Assembly: GCA_947631925.1 (NCBI GenBank)
Contig: CANRNE010000001.1
Span: 1 to 64,000 of the forward strand
Source of the DNA: an uncultured Clostridia bacterium
GTDB taxonomy: Bacteria; Bacillota; Clostridia; Christensenellales; Borkfalkiaceae
Length of the DNA: 64,000 nt
Direction of reading: 5' to 3'
The position numbers and the translations under genes were made by a program. The notes beneath the pieces are model-generated. The model was not told the origin of the DNA. It saw only the letters and a program-made list of their open reading frames with translations, and did no database searches. Below, piece after piece: positions 33,107 to 41,912 of the stretch. Position 1 is the first letter of the stretch. Each line of letters begins with the position of its first letter.

Positions 33107-34789
33107 ATGAACGCTTGGGATATCATCAAAATCATCTTGCAGATATTGGGCGGCATGGGGGCCTTCCTCATCGGCATGAAGCTGCTCTCCGAGAACATGA
33201 CCAAGCTCGCGCACGGCAAACTTCGCAAGATGCTCAACAAGACGGCGAAGAGCCGCTTTGCGGGGGTGGGAATCGGCGCCGCGGTCACCGTGCTCGGACA
33301 GAGTTCCGCCTTTACGACCGTCATGGTCGTCGGCCTCGTCAATGCGGGCATCATGACCCTCTTTCAGGCGACCGCCATCATCATGGGTGCGAATATCGGC
33401 ACCACGCTCAACGCATGGGTCATCGCCATCGGCGGGTCGGATATCACCGTCGTCTTCTTCGGACTTGCCGCCGTCGGCGTGCTCATGACGATGTTTTCCA
33501 AGAAGGACAAAGTCGTGACGGTGGGCTCCGTCATCGCCGCCTTCGGGCTCATCTTCGTGGGGCTGAAGTTCATGTCGGGCGCGCTCTCCTTTGAGGCGGG
33601 AACCCCCGAATACGATGCCGTCACCCCCGTCCTTTCCGCCATCAAAAATCCCATCCTGCTCCTGCTCCTCGGCATTGCAATCACCGCCCTCGTGCAGAGC
33701 TCCACGGCGGTCAACGCCATCATTCTGACGATGGCGACCGCGGGACTGACGATAGGCAGCGGCGGCAATTCCGCCCTCTACATCATCATCGGGTCGAATA
33801 TCGGCACCTGCGTCACCGCGCTCATTTCCTCGCTCGGGGCGTCCTCCAACGCCAAGCGCGCCGCCCTCATCCACTTCCTGTTCAACCTCTTCGGCGGCAT
33901 CATCTTCATGATTATTCTCCTCTGCTGGAAGGGCTTTGCCGACACCGTGCTCGGCGGCGTCTTCCCCACGGGTTCCATGCAGCTGGGGGAGACGGACATG
34001 GCGCCCGGGATGCAGATTGCCTTCTTCCACACCCTCTTCAACGTCACGAACGCCCTGCTCTTTCTGCCCTTTGTCAAGGGATTTGTCTGGATTGCGGAGC
34101 ACGTCGTGCGGGACGGGAAGAAGAAGTCGCAGTCGGACATCATCTTCGGCGACCTCGACGAACGCCTCATGCGCTCGCCCTCCGTCGCCCTCGGGCATAT
34201 CTATCTGCAGACGGGGAAGATGTTCTCCTATGCGATGGACACCCTCGACGCCTCCTTCCGCGCCTTCGTGCAAAAGGACGTCGCGGGGGCGGATGAGATT
34301 GCAAAGCGCAACCTCGACCTCTCCGAATCCAACAAGGTGGCGGTCTCCACCCTCGTCAAGATTTCTGCCGCCGCGCTCGCGGAGGAGGACGAGAAGACGG
34401 TCTCCACCCTGCACTATGTGCTCAACGACATCATGCGTATCGGCGAACTCGCCGACAACGTCGTCAAATATACCCATCACTATGTGGAGGATTCCCTCGT
34501 CTTCTCGGAGGAATTCATCACGATGATAGAGGGGATGTACGACAAGATTTCCGCGCTCTCCGTCGCCGCGCTCTCCGCCTTTCTCGAGAAGGACAGGACG
34601 AGCCTCGCCAAGGTGGACGCGCTGGAGGACGGCATCGACGAGGACAGGAAGATTCTCATCGAGCGGCACATCAAGCGACTCAACGAGGGCAAATGCCAGC
34701 CGCAGAATTCGGGCGTGTTCATCAACCTCGTCGGCAATTTGGAGCGCGCCGCCGACCATATCACGTATATAGCACATTCTATAGACTAA
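33107..34789 (+). CDS. Na+/phosphate cotransporter family protein with PhoU-like domain
   Basis: The 560-aa protein has an N-terminal membrane region of about eight to nine helices with the duplicated family signature: GAAVTVLGQSSAFTTVMVV, then ITALVQSSTAVNAIILTMA, each carrying QSS. GANIGTTLNAW and GSNIGTCVTALISS are the paired re-entrant loops. Residues about 340-560 form a soluble helical PhoU-like domain. Such proteins take up or export inorganic phosphate with sodium. No pst or phoU genes are adjacent, and the gene is probably transcribed alone. The 5' leader is very short and lacks a strong ribosome-binding site. Confidence 0.88.
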   Translation: MNAWDIIKIILQILGGMGAFLIGMKLLSENMTKLAHGKLRKMLNKTAKSRFAGVGIGAAVTVLGQSSAFTTVMVVGLVNAGIMTLFQATAIIMGANIGTTLNAWVIAIGGSDITVVFFGLAAVGVLMTMFSKKDKVVTVGSVIAAFGLIFVGLKFMSGALSFEAGTPEYDAVTPVLSAIKNPILLLLLGIAITALVQSSTAVNAIILTMATAGLTIGSGGNSALYIIIGSNIGTCVTALISSLGASSNAKRAALIHFLFNLFGGIIFMIILLCWKGFADTVLGGVFPTGSMQLGETDMAPGMQIAFFHTLFNVTNALLFLPFVKGFVWIAEHVVRDGKKKSQSDIIFGDLDERLMRSPSVALGHIYLQTGKMFSYAMDTLDASFRAFVQKDVAGADEIAKRNLDLSESNKVAVSTLVKISAAALAEEDEKTVSTLHYVLNDIMRIGELADNVVKYTHHYVEDSLVFSEEFITMIEGMYDKISALSVAALSAFLEKDRTSLAKVDALEDGIDEDRKILIERHIKRLNEGKCQPQNSGVFINLVGNLERAADHITYIAHSID

Positions 34790-34793
34790 GGTT

Positions 34794-34830
34794 TCGACGA
34801 AAATCTTTGCTTCGCAAATCTTTTCGTCGA
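34794..34830. repeat. Hairpin after the Na/Pi transporter gene
   Basis: Arms TCGACGAAAA and TTTTCGTCGA with an inner TTTGC/GCAAA helix and loop TTC. There is no U-tract, so it may protect or end the transcript only weakly. Confidence 0.55.
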
Positions 34831-35114
34831 GCGGATGGGCGTTCATACCTTCTCCAGCTCTTAGCCGCGCAAGCGGTACTGTTTCATCGGACAATAAGCC
34901 TGCGGTGGCGTTGCAAATGGGGGCGCCCACGGCGGAAGTGAATTCCGCCTAAGGCACATGATTTGGAAATGACACCCCCTCACCGCCTATGGCGGAGCTT
35001 TCTCGGGCAGGTAGAGTCCTGCCCTCGGGCACCGTTCGCGCGGCAAATGCGCTCACTCACCGCAAACGCCGCGCACAGCGCACTGTGCTGTGCGCGAGAA
35101 ATGCGTTTGCGACC

Positions 35115-35176
35115 CTCAAGGGGGCGCCAAGTTGCTTGCCCGAGTCTCAAGGGGGCGCCAAGTCACTTGCCCACCC
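35115..35176. repeat. Two tandem 31-bp repeats
   Basis: Both units begin CTCAAGGGGGCGCCAAGT (35115 and 35146) and diverge only near their ends. Confidence 0.7.
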
Positions 35177-35226
35177 CTTGAGGGGTGGGTGGCGCGAACG
35201 AAGAGAGCGACGGAAGGGGTGGCGCT
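35165..35226 (-). repeat. Inverted partial copy of the MITE-like element
   Basis: The sequence from CTTGCCCACCCC to GGAAGGGGTGGCGC matches the reverse complement of the right half of the 19243-19440 element with only a few differences. Confidence 0.7.
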
Positions 35227-35292
35227 CTGAATTCGTCATGCTGAGCGAAGCGTAGCGAAGTCGAAGCATATCCGCATTTCACAAAAAAAATT

Positions 35293-37029
35293 ATGAACAT
35301 CAACATATCCGAACAAAAAATTCCCATTCGGCAGAACAGTTTCGGCATCTCCCTCGACGACGTCAACTATGCCTTCGACGGCGGCGTGTATGCGGAACTG
35401 CTCGAGAACCGCGATTTCGAGGCGCAGGAAGTCACCGTAAAGGACGGCCGCTACCTCATCTCCGCGGGCGGCAATTACGCATGGTCGCCCGTCGGCAACT
35501 GCGCGCTCAAAGTCAAGACGGACCGCCCCCTGCATGTGGAAAATCCGCACTATCTTCGCATCGAGGCGGCAGAGGACGGCGCGGGCGCGGAGAACGCCTG
35601 CTACGGCGGCGCGGCCATCGAAAAGGGGAGGGAATACCGCCTCGTCTTCTCCCTCCGCTCCTATGACTGCAAGGGAAGCGTCCTCGTCGGGGTCTATGGG
35701 GACGCCCCGCTCTTCGAGAAGAAGCTCAAGCTCAAGGCAGACGGCAAGTGGCACCGCTACAGCGTCCGCCTCAAGGCAAAGGGGAGCGGCACGGGCCATT
35801 TCCGCATCCGCCTCTTGCGCGCGGGGTGCGTCCACGCCGACTGCTTCTCCCTCATGCCCGCCTATGCCGTACTCGGCTGTTTCCGCCGCGACCTCGTCGA
35901 ATACATGTCCGAATTGAAACCGGGGTATCTCCGCTTTGCGGGCAACTGCGGCAGGGGATATAACCGCGCCTCGTGGAAGGATTCCGTGGGCGACCCCGAA
36001 CTTCGGCGGCACAACTGGAACGTCTGGGCGGCGCATTCGCCCCTCTTCTCCCACTATGGGAAGACGCAGGGCGCGGGCATTCTCGAATGCCTCTCGCTTG
36101 CCGAATATCTGCGCGCAGACGCCCTGCCTATCGTGGACATGGGTAGCCCGTCCGACCCCGAGGACGCCTTCGAAGGCTTTGTGCAGGACACCCTCGACCT
36201 CGTCGAATTTGCGACGGGTGCAGGCGGCATCTGGGGGAAATTGCGCGCCGAGCTCGGACATCCCGCTCCCTTCCGTCTCAAGGCGGTGGAAGCGGGCTAT
36301 ACCGCAGGGGAACAGGCGAGCGCCGTTGCGGAGCGCTTCTCCCGTTTCGCCGCCCGCATTCACGAAGTCTATCCCGACCTCGCCGTCATCCCGCCCCAGC
36401 GTCCGCTCTTTTTGCGCCCCGCCGCGCTCTATCACAACACGACGCTCTACGATGGTCTTCCCCGTGAAAACGCCGTCGCGCTCACCGAATTCGCCGCCCG
36501 CGGCGCCCCCTCCACCGACCCCTCTGCGGGCAACTGGGAGGGCGCACTCGCCGAAGCGGCCTTCCTCACGGGTGCGGAGCGCAACGGGGACATCGTGGCA
36601 ATGAAGTCGTACGCTCCCTTCTTCGCCCGTGCAGGCTATGTGCAGTGGTCGCCCGCCCTCGTCTGGTTCGACGCATCCCGTTCCTGCGGCTCGGCAAGCT
36701 ACCATGTGCAGAAATTGTACGGACAGTACACGGGCGACTTCGCCCGCAGGGCAGAGACGGACGAGCCGCATACCTATGCCACCGCCTCGGAGGGGGAGGG
36801 CTATCTCTTCGTCAAAGTCGTCAACGCGTCCGAGCGCGAACTCGGCGCCTCCGTCGTCGGGGAGAACATCGGCTCCCTCATGCGAATCATCCGCCTGTGT
36901 GCCGAGCCCGAAGATTACAACACCCTCGACGACCCCGCCCGCATCTTCCCGCGGGACGTCGCACCCGTAGCGCCCCGTTACGCCGTACTCCCGCCGCACA
37001 GCTTCAGCGTGCTGGTGTTCCGCAAGTGA
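35293..37029 (+). CDS. GH51-like (alpha-L-arabinofuranosidase family) protein lacking the acid/base Glu
   Basis: The 578-aa protein aligns by motif with GH51: FGISLDDVNYAFDGGVYAEL, LKPGYLRFAGNC, WGKLRAELGHPAPF, NWEGALAEAAFLTGAERN and YAPFFARAGYVQWSPALVWFD. A normal member removes arabinose side chains. Here the GNEN motif that supplies the acid/base Glu reads GYTAG (Gly 335, Tyr 336, Thr 337), and FPGGC reads FAGNC. The presumed nucleophile survives (LTEFAA, Glu 399). It is therefore probably a non-hydrolytic or altered enzyme. There is no signal peptide and no clear ribosome-binding site before ATG 35293; the gene follows a repeat-rich gap. It is 7 nt from the methyltransferase gene. Confidence 0.8.
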   Translation: MNINISEQKIPIRQNSFGISLDDVNYAFDGGVYAELLENRDFEAQEVTVKDGRYLISAGGNYAWSPVGNCALKVKTDRPLHVENPHYLRIEAAEDGAGAENACYGGAAIEKGREYRLVFSLRSYDCKGSVLVGVYGDAPLFEKKLKLKADGKWHRYSVRLKAKGSGTGHFRIRLLRAGCVHADCFSLMPAYAVLGCFRRDLVEYMSELKPGYLRFAGNCGRGYNRASWKDSVGDPELRRHNWNVWAAHSPLFSHYGKTQGAGILECLSLAEYLRADALPIVDMGSPSDPEDAFEGFVQDTLDLVEFATGAGGIWGKLRAELGHPAPFRLKAVEAGYTAGEQASAVAERFSRFAARIHEVYPDLAVIPPQRPLFLRPAALYHNTTLYDGLPRENAVALTEFAARGAPSTDPSAGNWEGALAEAAFLTGAERNGDIVAMKSYAPFFARAGYVQWSPALVWFDASRSCGSASYHVQKLYGQYTGDFARRAETDEPHTYATASEGEGYLFVKVVNASERELGASVVGENIGSLMRIIRLCAEPEDYNTLDDPARIFPRDVAPVAPRYAVLPPHSFSVLVFRK

Positions 37030-37036
37030 GGGCGAC

Positions 37037-37897
37037 ATGATACGGCTTGCAACAGATTGGAAGGACTTCTCCGTCATCGCGACGGGGGACGGATATAAAC
37101 TCGAACGGTGGGGGGGCACCGTGCTCCTCCGCCCCGACCCGCAGGTAATCTGGGGCGCACAGCGCGATTTGTTTGCCTATCCCGGCCTCTCCGCCGTCTA
37201 CCGCCGCAGCGAGAAGGGGGGCGGGAGCTGGGAATACAAAAAACCCATTCCCGAGAGCTGGCAAATCTCCTACCGCGACCTCACCTTCAAGGTGAAGCCG
37301 ATGGGCTTCAAGCACACGGGGCTCTTCCCCGAACAGGCGGTGAATTGGGACAGGACGTGCGCGCTCGTCAAGAATGCGCACCGCCCCGTCAAAGTGCTCA
37401 ACCTCTTCGCCTACACGGGGGGCGCCACCGTGGCGCTCGCAAAAGCGGGGGCGGAAGTCGTGCATGTGGACGCCGCCAAGGGCATGGTGGAGCGTGCGGG
37501 GGAGAACGCCCGCCTTTCGGGTATCACCTCGGGCATCCGCTACATCGTGGACGACTGCAAGAAGTTCGTCCTGCGCGAGATTCGGCGGGGCAACCGCTAC
37601 GACGCCATCCTCATGGACCCGCCTTCCTACGGAAGGGGCCCCGGGGGGGAGATGTGGAAGCTCGAGACGGAGCTCTATCCCTTCGTCAAACTCTGTGCGG
37701 AGATCCTCTCGGACGACCCGCTCTTCTTTCTCATCAACAGCTACACGACGGGTCTGCAGCCCTCCGTGCTCGCCAACCTGCTCACCCTCTGCCTCGGCGG
37801 ACGGAGGGGCAACATCGACGCATACGAGGTGGGGCTGCCCACCGAAGAGGGCATCGCGCTTCCCTGCGGCGCGGGAGGAATTTATACGAATGACTGA
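37037..37897 (+). CDS. Class I SAM-dependent methyltransferase (RlmI-like)
   Basis: The 286-aa protein has the SAM-binding glycine loop VLNLFAYTGGATVALA, an acidic second strand (VVHVDAAKGMVERA) and the catalytic-loop motif DAILMDPPSYGRGPGGEMWKLE. The upstream KHTGLFPEQAVNW corresponds to the family HSGLFLDQR-like segment. These match the COG1092 group that methylates rRNA cytosines, although the PUA domain of full-length RlmI is reduced here, so the substrate is uncertain. It overlaps the following pseudouridine synthase gene by 8 nt, consistent with a small RNA-modification pair. Confidence 0.82.
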   Translation: MIRLATDWKDFSVIATGDGYKLERWGGTVLLRPDPQVIWGAQRDLFAYPGLSAVYRRSEKGGGSWEYKKPIPESWQISYRDLTFKVKPMGFKHTGLFPEQAVNWDRTCALVKNAHRPVKVLNLFAYTGGATVALAKAGAEVVHVDAAKGMVERAGENARLSGITSGIRYIVDDCKKFVLREIRRGNRYDAILMDPPSYGRGPGGEMWKLETELYPFVKLCAEILSDDPLFFLINSYTTGLQPSVLANLLTLCLGGRRGNIDAYEVGLPTEEGIALPCGAGGIYTND

Positions 37898-38594
37898 CTT
37901 TTCACCCATCGTTCTCTATGAGGACAACCATCTGCTCGTCGTGCTCAAGGAGCAAAATCTCGCCTGCTGTCCCGACGACAGCGGGGACGACAACCTTCTG
38001 GACCTTCTCAAGGAGGACCTCCGCGTCCGCTACCAAAAACCGGGAAATGTCTATTTGGGACTGGTACACCGCCTCGACCGCCCTACGGGCGGGGTGATGG
38101 TTTTTGCCAAGACGAGCAAGGCCGCCGCCCGCCTCTCCCTGCAGATGAAGGCGGGGGATTTCGTCAAGCGCTATCTCGCCGTCCTCGTCGGCGCGCCCGA
38201 GACGAAGGCCGCCCGCCTCTCCAACTATCTCAAAAAGAATCCCGTCAACAACACCGTCTATCTCTCCACCCCGGGGACGGACGGGGCGAAGCTCGCCGTG
38301 CTCGACTATCGGGTGCTCGAGGAAAAGAGCGGGCTGGCGCTCACCGACATCCTCCTGCACACCGGGAGGAGCCATCAGATTCGGGTGCAGATGGAGGGCA
38401 TCTCCCATCCCGTCTACGGCGATCTCCGCTACGGCGGGGAGAGGGCCAAGAAGGGCAAGCTCGCCCTTTGGGCGTATTCGCTCTCCTTCTCCCATCCCGT
38501 CACCCATGAGCGCATGCGCTTCATGGCGGAGCCGCCCAAGGATGAGACGCCGTGGAAGTTCTTCGACGTCTCCTCCGCCGTCAAATGCGAGTAG
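37890..38594 (+). CDS. RluA-family pseudouridine synthase (no S4 domain)
   Basis: The 234-aa protein starts at MTDFSPIVLYEDNHLLVVLK with GGGAGGAA 9 nt upstream, inside the end of the methyltransferase gene. LVHRLDRPTGGVMVFAKTSKAA contains the catalytic Asp; LLHTGRSHQIRVQMEGISHPVYGD is the second hallmark. Lacking an S4 domain, it resembles the short RluA/RluC-like synthases that act on rRNA or tRNA; the target cannot be told. It is the second pseudouridine synthase of the window, after the S4-containing one at 23079. Confidence 0.85.
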   Translation: MTDFSPIVLYEDNHLLVVLKEQNLACCPDDSGDDNLLDLLKEDLRVRYQKPGNVYLGLVHRLDRPTGGVMVFAKTSKAAARLSLQMKAGDFVKRYLAVLVGAPETKAARLSNYLKKNPVNNTVYLSTPGTDGAKLAVLDYRVLEEKSGLALTDILLHTGRSHQIRVQMEGISHPVYGDLRYGGERAKKGKLALWAYSLSFSHPVTHERMRFMAEPPKDETPWKFFDVSSAVKCE

Positions 38595-38651
38595 GGAAGG
38601 GGCAAAATTTCGGGAAAATTTTATTTTCTCGCCGAATCCGCGCATTACCGC

Positions 38652-38680
38652 TTGACGGACGGGAAAAATTCGTGTACAAT
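38652..38680 (+). promoter_or_regulatory. Sigma-A promoter of the large surface protein gene
   Basis: TTGACG (38652-38657), 17-nt spacer, TACAAT (38675-38680). A small hairpin ACGGGCG/CGCCCGT at 38704-38719 lies in the leader. Confidence 0.7.
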
Positions 38681-38731
38681 AAAACGGATATAAAATGTAT
38701 CTCACGGGCGCACGCCCGTATCGGAGCTATC

Positions 38732-41122
38732 ATGAACAGGACTAAAACAATTCGCTTGATTACGATTTTCACGCTGGGTCTCGCGGCGATTATCGTCTTC
38801 GGCTTCGCGTTTGCGGCTCTCCGCACGCCCGCCGTCGCCGCAGAGTACTATGCGCCCTCCGTCATCTTCGAGAACGGCGAGGGCGGCACAGTCGGCACGG
38901 ACAAGCCCGAAGAAGGCGCGGAAGAAGGTGCGACGTATCGGGTACAGTTCACGCTCGGGGACGGCGGCAGAGTGCATTTCCGCCGCAACCTTGCGCTGAA
39001 GTGGTTTGCCGCCGCGCCCGCAGATGACACGGCGCCCGCAGGCACCCTCGTCAATCCCGGCGTCCCGCAGTATCTCTCCATGCAGTTCGCCTTCCCCGAA
39101 GTGCTCTTCGAGACCTTCACCGTCTCCTTCGACAGCGCGGAAGAGAACGTCACCAAGGAGGGCCTGACGACTAACGCCCTCGTCTTCACCAAGACGGCGA
39201 GCGGCTTTGATGTCTGCGTCCACGACTCCGATTATGACGAAGAGGACACGGAGAATGTCCCCGCCGCGACGTCGTTCGACTACACGGCGGGCACGGTCAT
39301 CTCCTTCCGCATCGACGATGCGGACTGTGAACCGGGCAGCTTTTCCGTCTATCTCAAAGTCGGCAGCGGCGAAGAGAAGAACATCGGCGAGTTCACCAAC
39401 ATCAGCGGCTACTATCTTGAGTACCGCAGCCCCGACTCCACCACGCCTTCGACGCCCATCACGTTCGAGGCAGACCTTCCCGACACGGCGGAAGAGAGCG
39501 CGACGCAGCGCGTGCTCATGCACGAACTCAACGGGCAGACCTTCGAAGTCGGCGAAGACGGCCGCGTCGAAGACAATGCGCCGCCCGTGCTCGTTCTCAA
39601 CGAGACCATCTATCCCATCCGTCTCGGGCAGTCCTTCTCCCTGACCTACTACGTCATCGACGTCATGCGTTCGGCGTCCGTCTCCTCCCGCAGCTACTAC
39701 ATGTTCGACAGCGAGGACCCGCACGCCCCCAACGAAGAGAGCAGCGACGTCGAGGCCGAGAAGAAGTACAACTACAAGTCCCTCTCCTCCACGGCATACT
39801 TCCTGCCCCCCAATGACGAGAGCCTGACGGACGACGGCACACACGTCGCCATCCGCTTCACCCTCACCGACAGCACCTTCACCAAGACCTATGTCTATCT
39901 CACATGGTATGCGGATAAAGATGCCGTCACGACGGAGGGCTCGGGCGAAAACGCCTACGACTATATCAAAGTCCTTCCCGAAATCGACGGCCCCGTCTAT
40001 TCGGTCCTCACGGCAAATTCCGATGCGAAAACCAACGACAAGGGTGCGGATTATGACACCACAATCGGGAAGTATCAGGAAGAACTCGACGCCGCCGCGG
40101 AAAAGGTGAGCGCGGGCGACGGGGCGTATCTGTATCTTCCGTCCCTGCGCGAGCTCATCACGAGCGACTATGCGGACTACCGCAACCTGCGCTTCAACAT
40201 TTACTACTATAAGCCCAACACCGCGGACGGCGGCTCCGCCACGAGCGCAACCTCTCTCCGCTACAGCAATCTCCGCATCGAAGTGGACCGCGAGGGCACC
40301 TATAAGATGCGCATCGTCGCAACGGACTCCGCTTCCAACGAGATGAAGTACTACGATACCGACGGCAACCTCGTCGCCCTGACTTCTTCCAACGTCTGGG
40401 ACATTGAGAATATCCCCGACTTCTACTTCACCATCAAGTACACGGGTCCCTCCATCGAGGATGCGGGCACCCAGACCGAGGGCCGCCGCGACCAGACCTA
40501 CTCCATCTCTCAGTTTGACATCATCGCCCTCGACGGCTATGAGACGGAATATCACCTCTTCTACTTCTCGCAGGAGCGCTTCGACTCCCTTACCGAGGAC
40601 GTCCTCGGCGGACTGAAGATTCCCGCCGCGTACAGCGACCTTGCAAAGGATATCGACGGCATCGCAAAGCGTCTGCAGGAGATTGACGAGGACAGAGACG
40701 AGAAGATTCTCCGCGAGATAAGAACGTATAACGACGAAGTTTCGGAAAGCGATGAGGAATGGGACGAGACGGACAACGCCTACCACTGGAATCCCTCCTC
40801 GGTGCTCTCCTTCTGCCCGCAGGAGGAAGGGTATTACTTCCTCAAAGTGACCGTGACCGACTCCAAGATTAAGGGCGGCAAGGGCATTGCGGAGAAGTGG
40901 ATGGCAATCAACGTGTACAGCCCGCAGGACCGCAAGCCCGGCCAGAGCAAGTGGTTGCAGAACAACACCACGGCGGTCGTGCTCTTTGCCATCGCAGGCG
41001 CACTGCTCATCGCCATCATCCTGCTCGCCGTCATCCGTCCCTCCGACAAGAAGGTGGAAGAGGTCGACCTCAAGTCACTCAAGGGCGGCAAGAAAAAGGA
41101 CAAAGGCAACAAGAAGGAATAA
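38732..41122 (+). CDS. Large membrane-anchored surface protein of unknown function (796 aa)
   Basis: The start at MNRTKTIRLITIFTLGL (GGAG upstream) gives a hydrophobic signal segment ending near AVAAEYY. A long acidic, Tyr/Asp/Ser-rich ectodomain follows, with Ig-like or cadherin-like beta patches (YPIRLGQSFSLTYYVIDVM; EGTYKMRIVATDSASNEMKYYD; EGYYFLKVTVTDSKIKGG). It ends with one transmembrane helix (TAVVLFAIAGALLIAIILLAVI) and a lysine-rich cytoplasmic tail. No sortase motif or catalytic residue is visible. The topology is that of a type I membrane protein with its bulk outside. It is monocistronic. Confidence 0.75.
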   Translation: MNRTKTIRLITIFTLGLAAIIVFGFAFAALRTPAVAAEYYAPSVIFENGEGGTVGTDKPEEGAEEGATYRVQFTLGDGGRVHFRRNLALKWFAAAPADDTAPAGTLVNPGVPQYLSMQFAFPEVLFETFTVSFDSAEENVTKEGLTTNALVFTKTASGFDVCVHDSDYDEEDTENVPAATSFDYTAGTVISFRIDDADCEPGSFSVYLKVGSGEEKNIGEFTNISGYYLEYRSPDSTTPSTPITFEADLPDTAEESATQRVLMHELNGQTFEVGEDGRVEDNAPPVLVLNETIYPIRLGQSFSLTYYVIDVMRSASVSSRSYYMFDSEDPHAPNEESSDVEAEKKYNYKSLSSTAYFLPPNDESLTDDGTHVAIRFTLTDSTFTKTYVYLTWYADKDAVTTEGSGENAYDYIKVLPEIDGPVYSVLTANSDAKTNDKGADYDTTIGKYQEELDAAAEKVSAGDGAYLYLPSLRELITSDYADYRNLRFNIYYYKPNTADGGSATSATSLRYSNLRIEVDREGTYKMRIVATDSASNEMKYYDTDGNLVALTSSNVWDIENIPDFYFTIKYTGPSIEDAGTQTEGRRDQTYSISQFDIIALDGYETEYHLFYFSQERFDSLTEDVLGGLKIPAAYSDLAKDIDGIAKRLQEIDEDRDEKILREIRTYNDEVSESDEEWDETDNAYHWNPSSVLSFCPQEEGYYFLKVTVTDSKIKGGKGIAEKWMAINVYSPQDRKPGQSKWLQNNTTAVVLFAIAGALLIAIILLAVIRPSDKKVEEVDLKSLKGGKKKDKGNKKE

Positions 41123-41137
41123 ATTCTTCTGAATTTG

Positions 41138-41164
41138 AAAACGGCTCCCTCGGGAGCCGTTTTT
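41138..41164. terminator. Intrinsic terminator after the surface protein gene
   Basis: Stem ACGGCTCCC / GGGAGCCGT, loop TC, followed by TTTTT; preceded by AAAA, so it may also serve the minus-strand ung-mtnN unit. Confidence 0.8.
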
Positions 41165-41236
41165 AACTTTATTATAATCATGATACCCTTCGACTGCGCT
41201 CAGGGTGACGAATTAGAATGCCATCCCTTCCGCCGC

Positions 41237-41902
41237 TTATCGCAAATTCCAGTCGATGGGGGGGATGCCGTGCGCCGCGAGGTAGGCGTTGGCCCTGGAG
41301 TAGTGGCGGCAGCCGAAGAAGCCCGCATATGCCGAGAGGGGAGAGGGGTGCGCGCATTCGAGGATGAGATGCTTGCCTTGGTCGATGAGCGGCTTCTTCT
41401 TCCGCGCGTTGCCGCCCCAGAGGAGAAACACGAGGTGCTCCTTGTTTTTCGAGAGCAGTTCGATGACGGAGTCGGTAAACCAGCTCCAGCCGCAGGTTGC
41501 ATGAGAATTCGCCTGATGTTCGCGCACGGTGAGCGCGGTATTGAGAAGGAGCACGCCCTCCTTCGCCCACTTGGTGAGGTCGCCCGAGGCGGGCGGGGCA
41601 AAGCCGAGGTCGTCCTTTAATTCCTTGAACATGTTGACGAGGGAGGGGGGAAGGGGGACGCCTTCCTTCACCGAAAAGCACAGCCCGTGCGCCTGTCCCT
41701 CGTTGTGATAGGGGTCCTGCCCCAAGAGGACGGCCTTGACCCCCGAATAGGGCGTCAGACGGAAGCAGTTGAAGATATCATACATGCTCGGATAGACGAT
41801 ATGGTGCGAATATTCATATTTGAGAAATTCGCGAATCTTCAGATACCGCTCATCCGCAAAGAGCGGCGCAAGGACGTCGTTCCAATCCCCCAAATCTACC
41901 AT
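41237..41902 (-). CDS. ung: Uracil-DNA glycosylase
   Basis: The 221-aa family 1 enzyme excises uracil from DNA. The start MVDLGDWNDVL at 41902 has GGGGGA upstream; the longer ORF enters mtnN. Motifs are AVLLGQDPYHNEGQAHGLCFS, with the catalytic Asp of GQDPYH, and CAHPSPLSAYAGFFGC, with the leucine-loop HPSPLSA. LLWGGNARKKK is also typical. Length is normal. It follows mtnN by 10 nt and is probably co-transcribed with it. Confidence 0.95.
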   Translation of the reverse strand: MVDLGDWNDVLAPLFADERYLKIREFLKYEYSHHIVYPSMYDIFNCFRLTPYSGVKAVLLGQDPYHNEGQAHGLCFSVKEGVPLPPSLVNMFKELKDDLGFAPPASGDLTKWAKEGVLLLNTALTVREHQANSHATCGWSWFTDSVIELLSKNKEHLVFLLWGGNARKKKPLIDQGKHLILECAHPSPLSAYAGFFGCRHYSRANAYLAAHGIPPIDWNLR

Positions 41903-41912
41903 AGTTCCCCCT

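Larger units (their letters stand above)
34831..35292. other. Repeat-rich intergenic region
   Basis: No intact gene is visible. It contains a 25-bp hairpin at 35071-35095 (GCGCACAGC/GCTGTGCGC), two tandem 31-bp units at 35115-35176, an inverted partial copy of the 19243 MITE-like element at about 35165-35226, and at 35236-35272 a short repeat with CGTCATGCTGAGCGAAG. A related end occurs at about 41185-41215. Confidence 0.6.
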
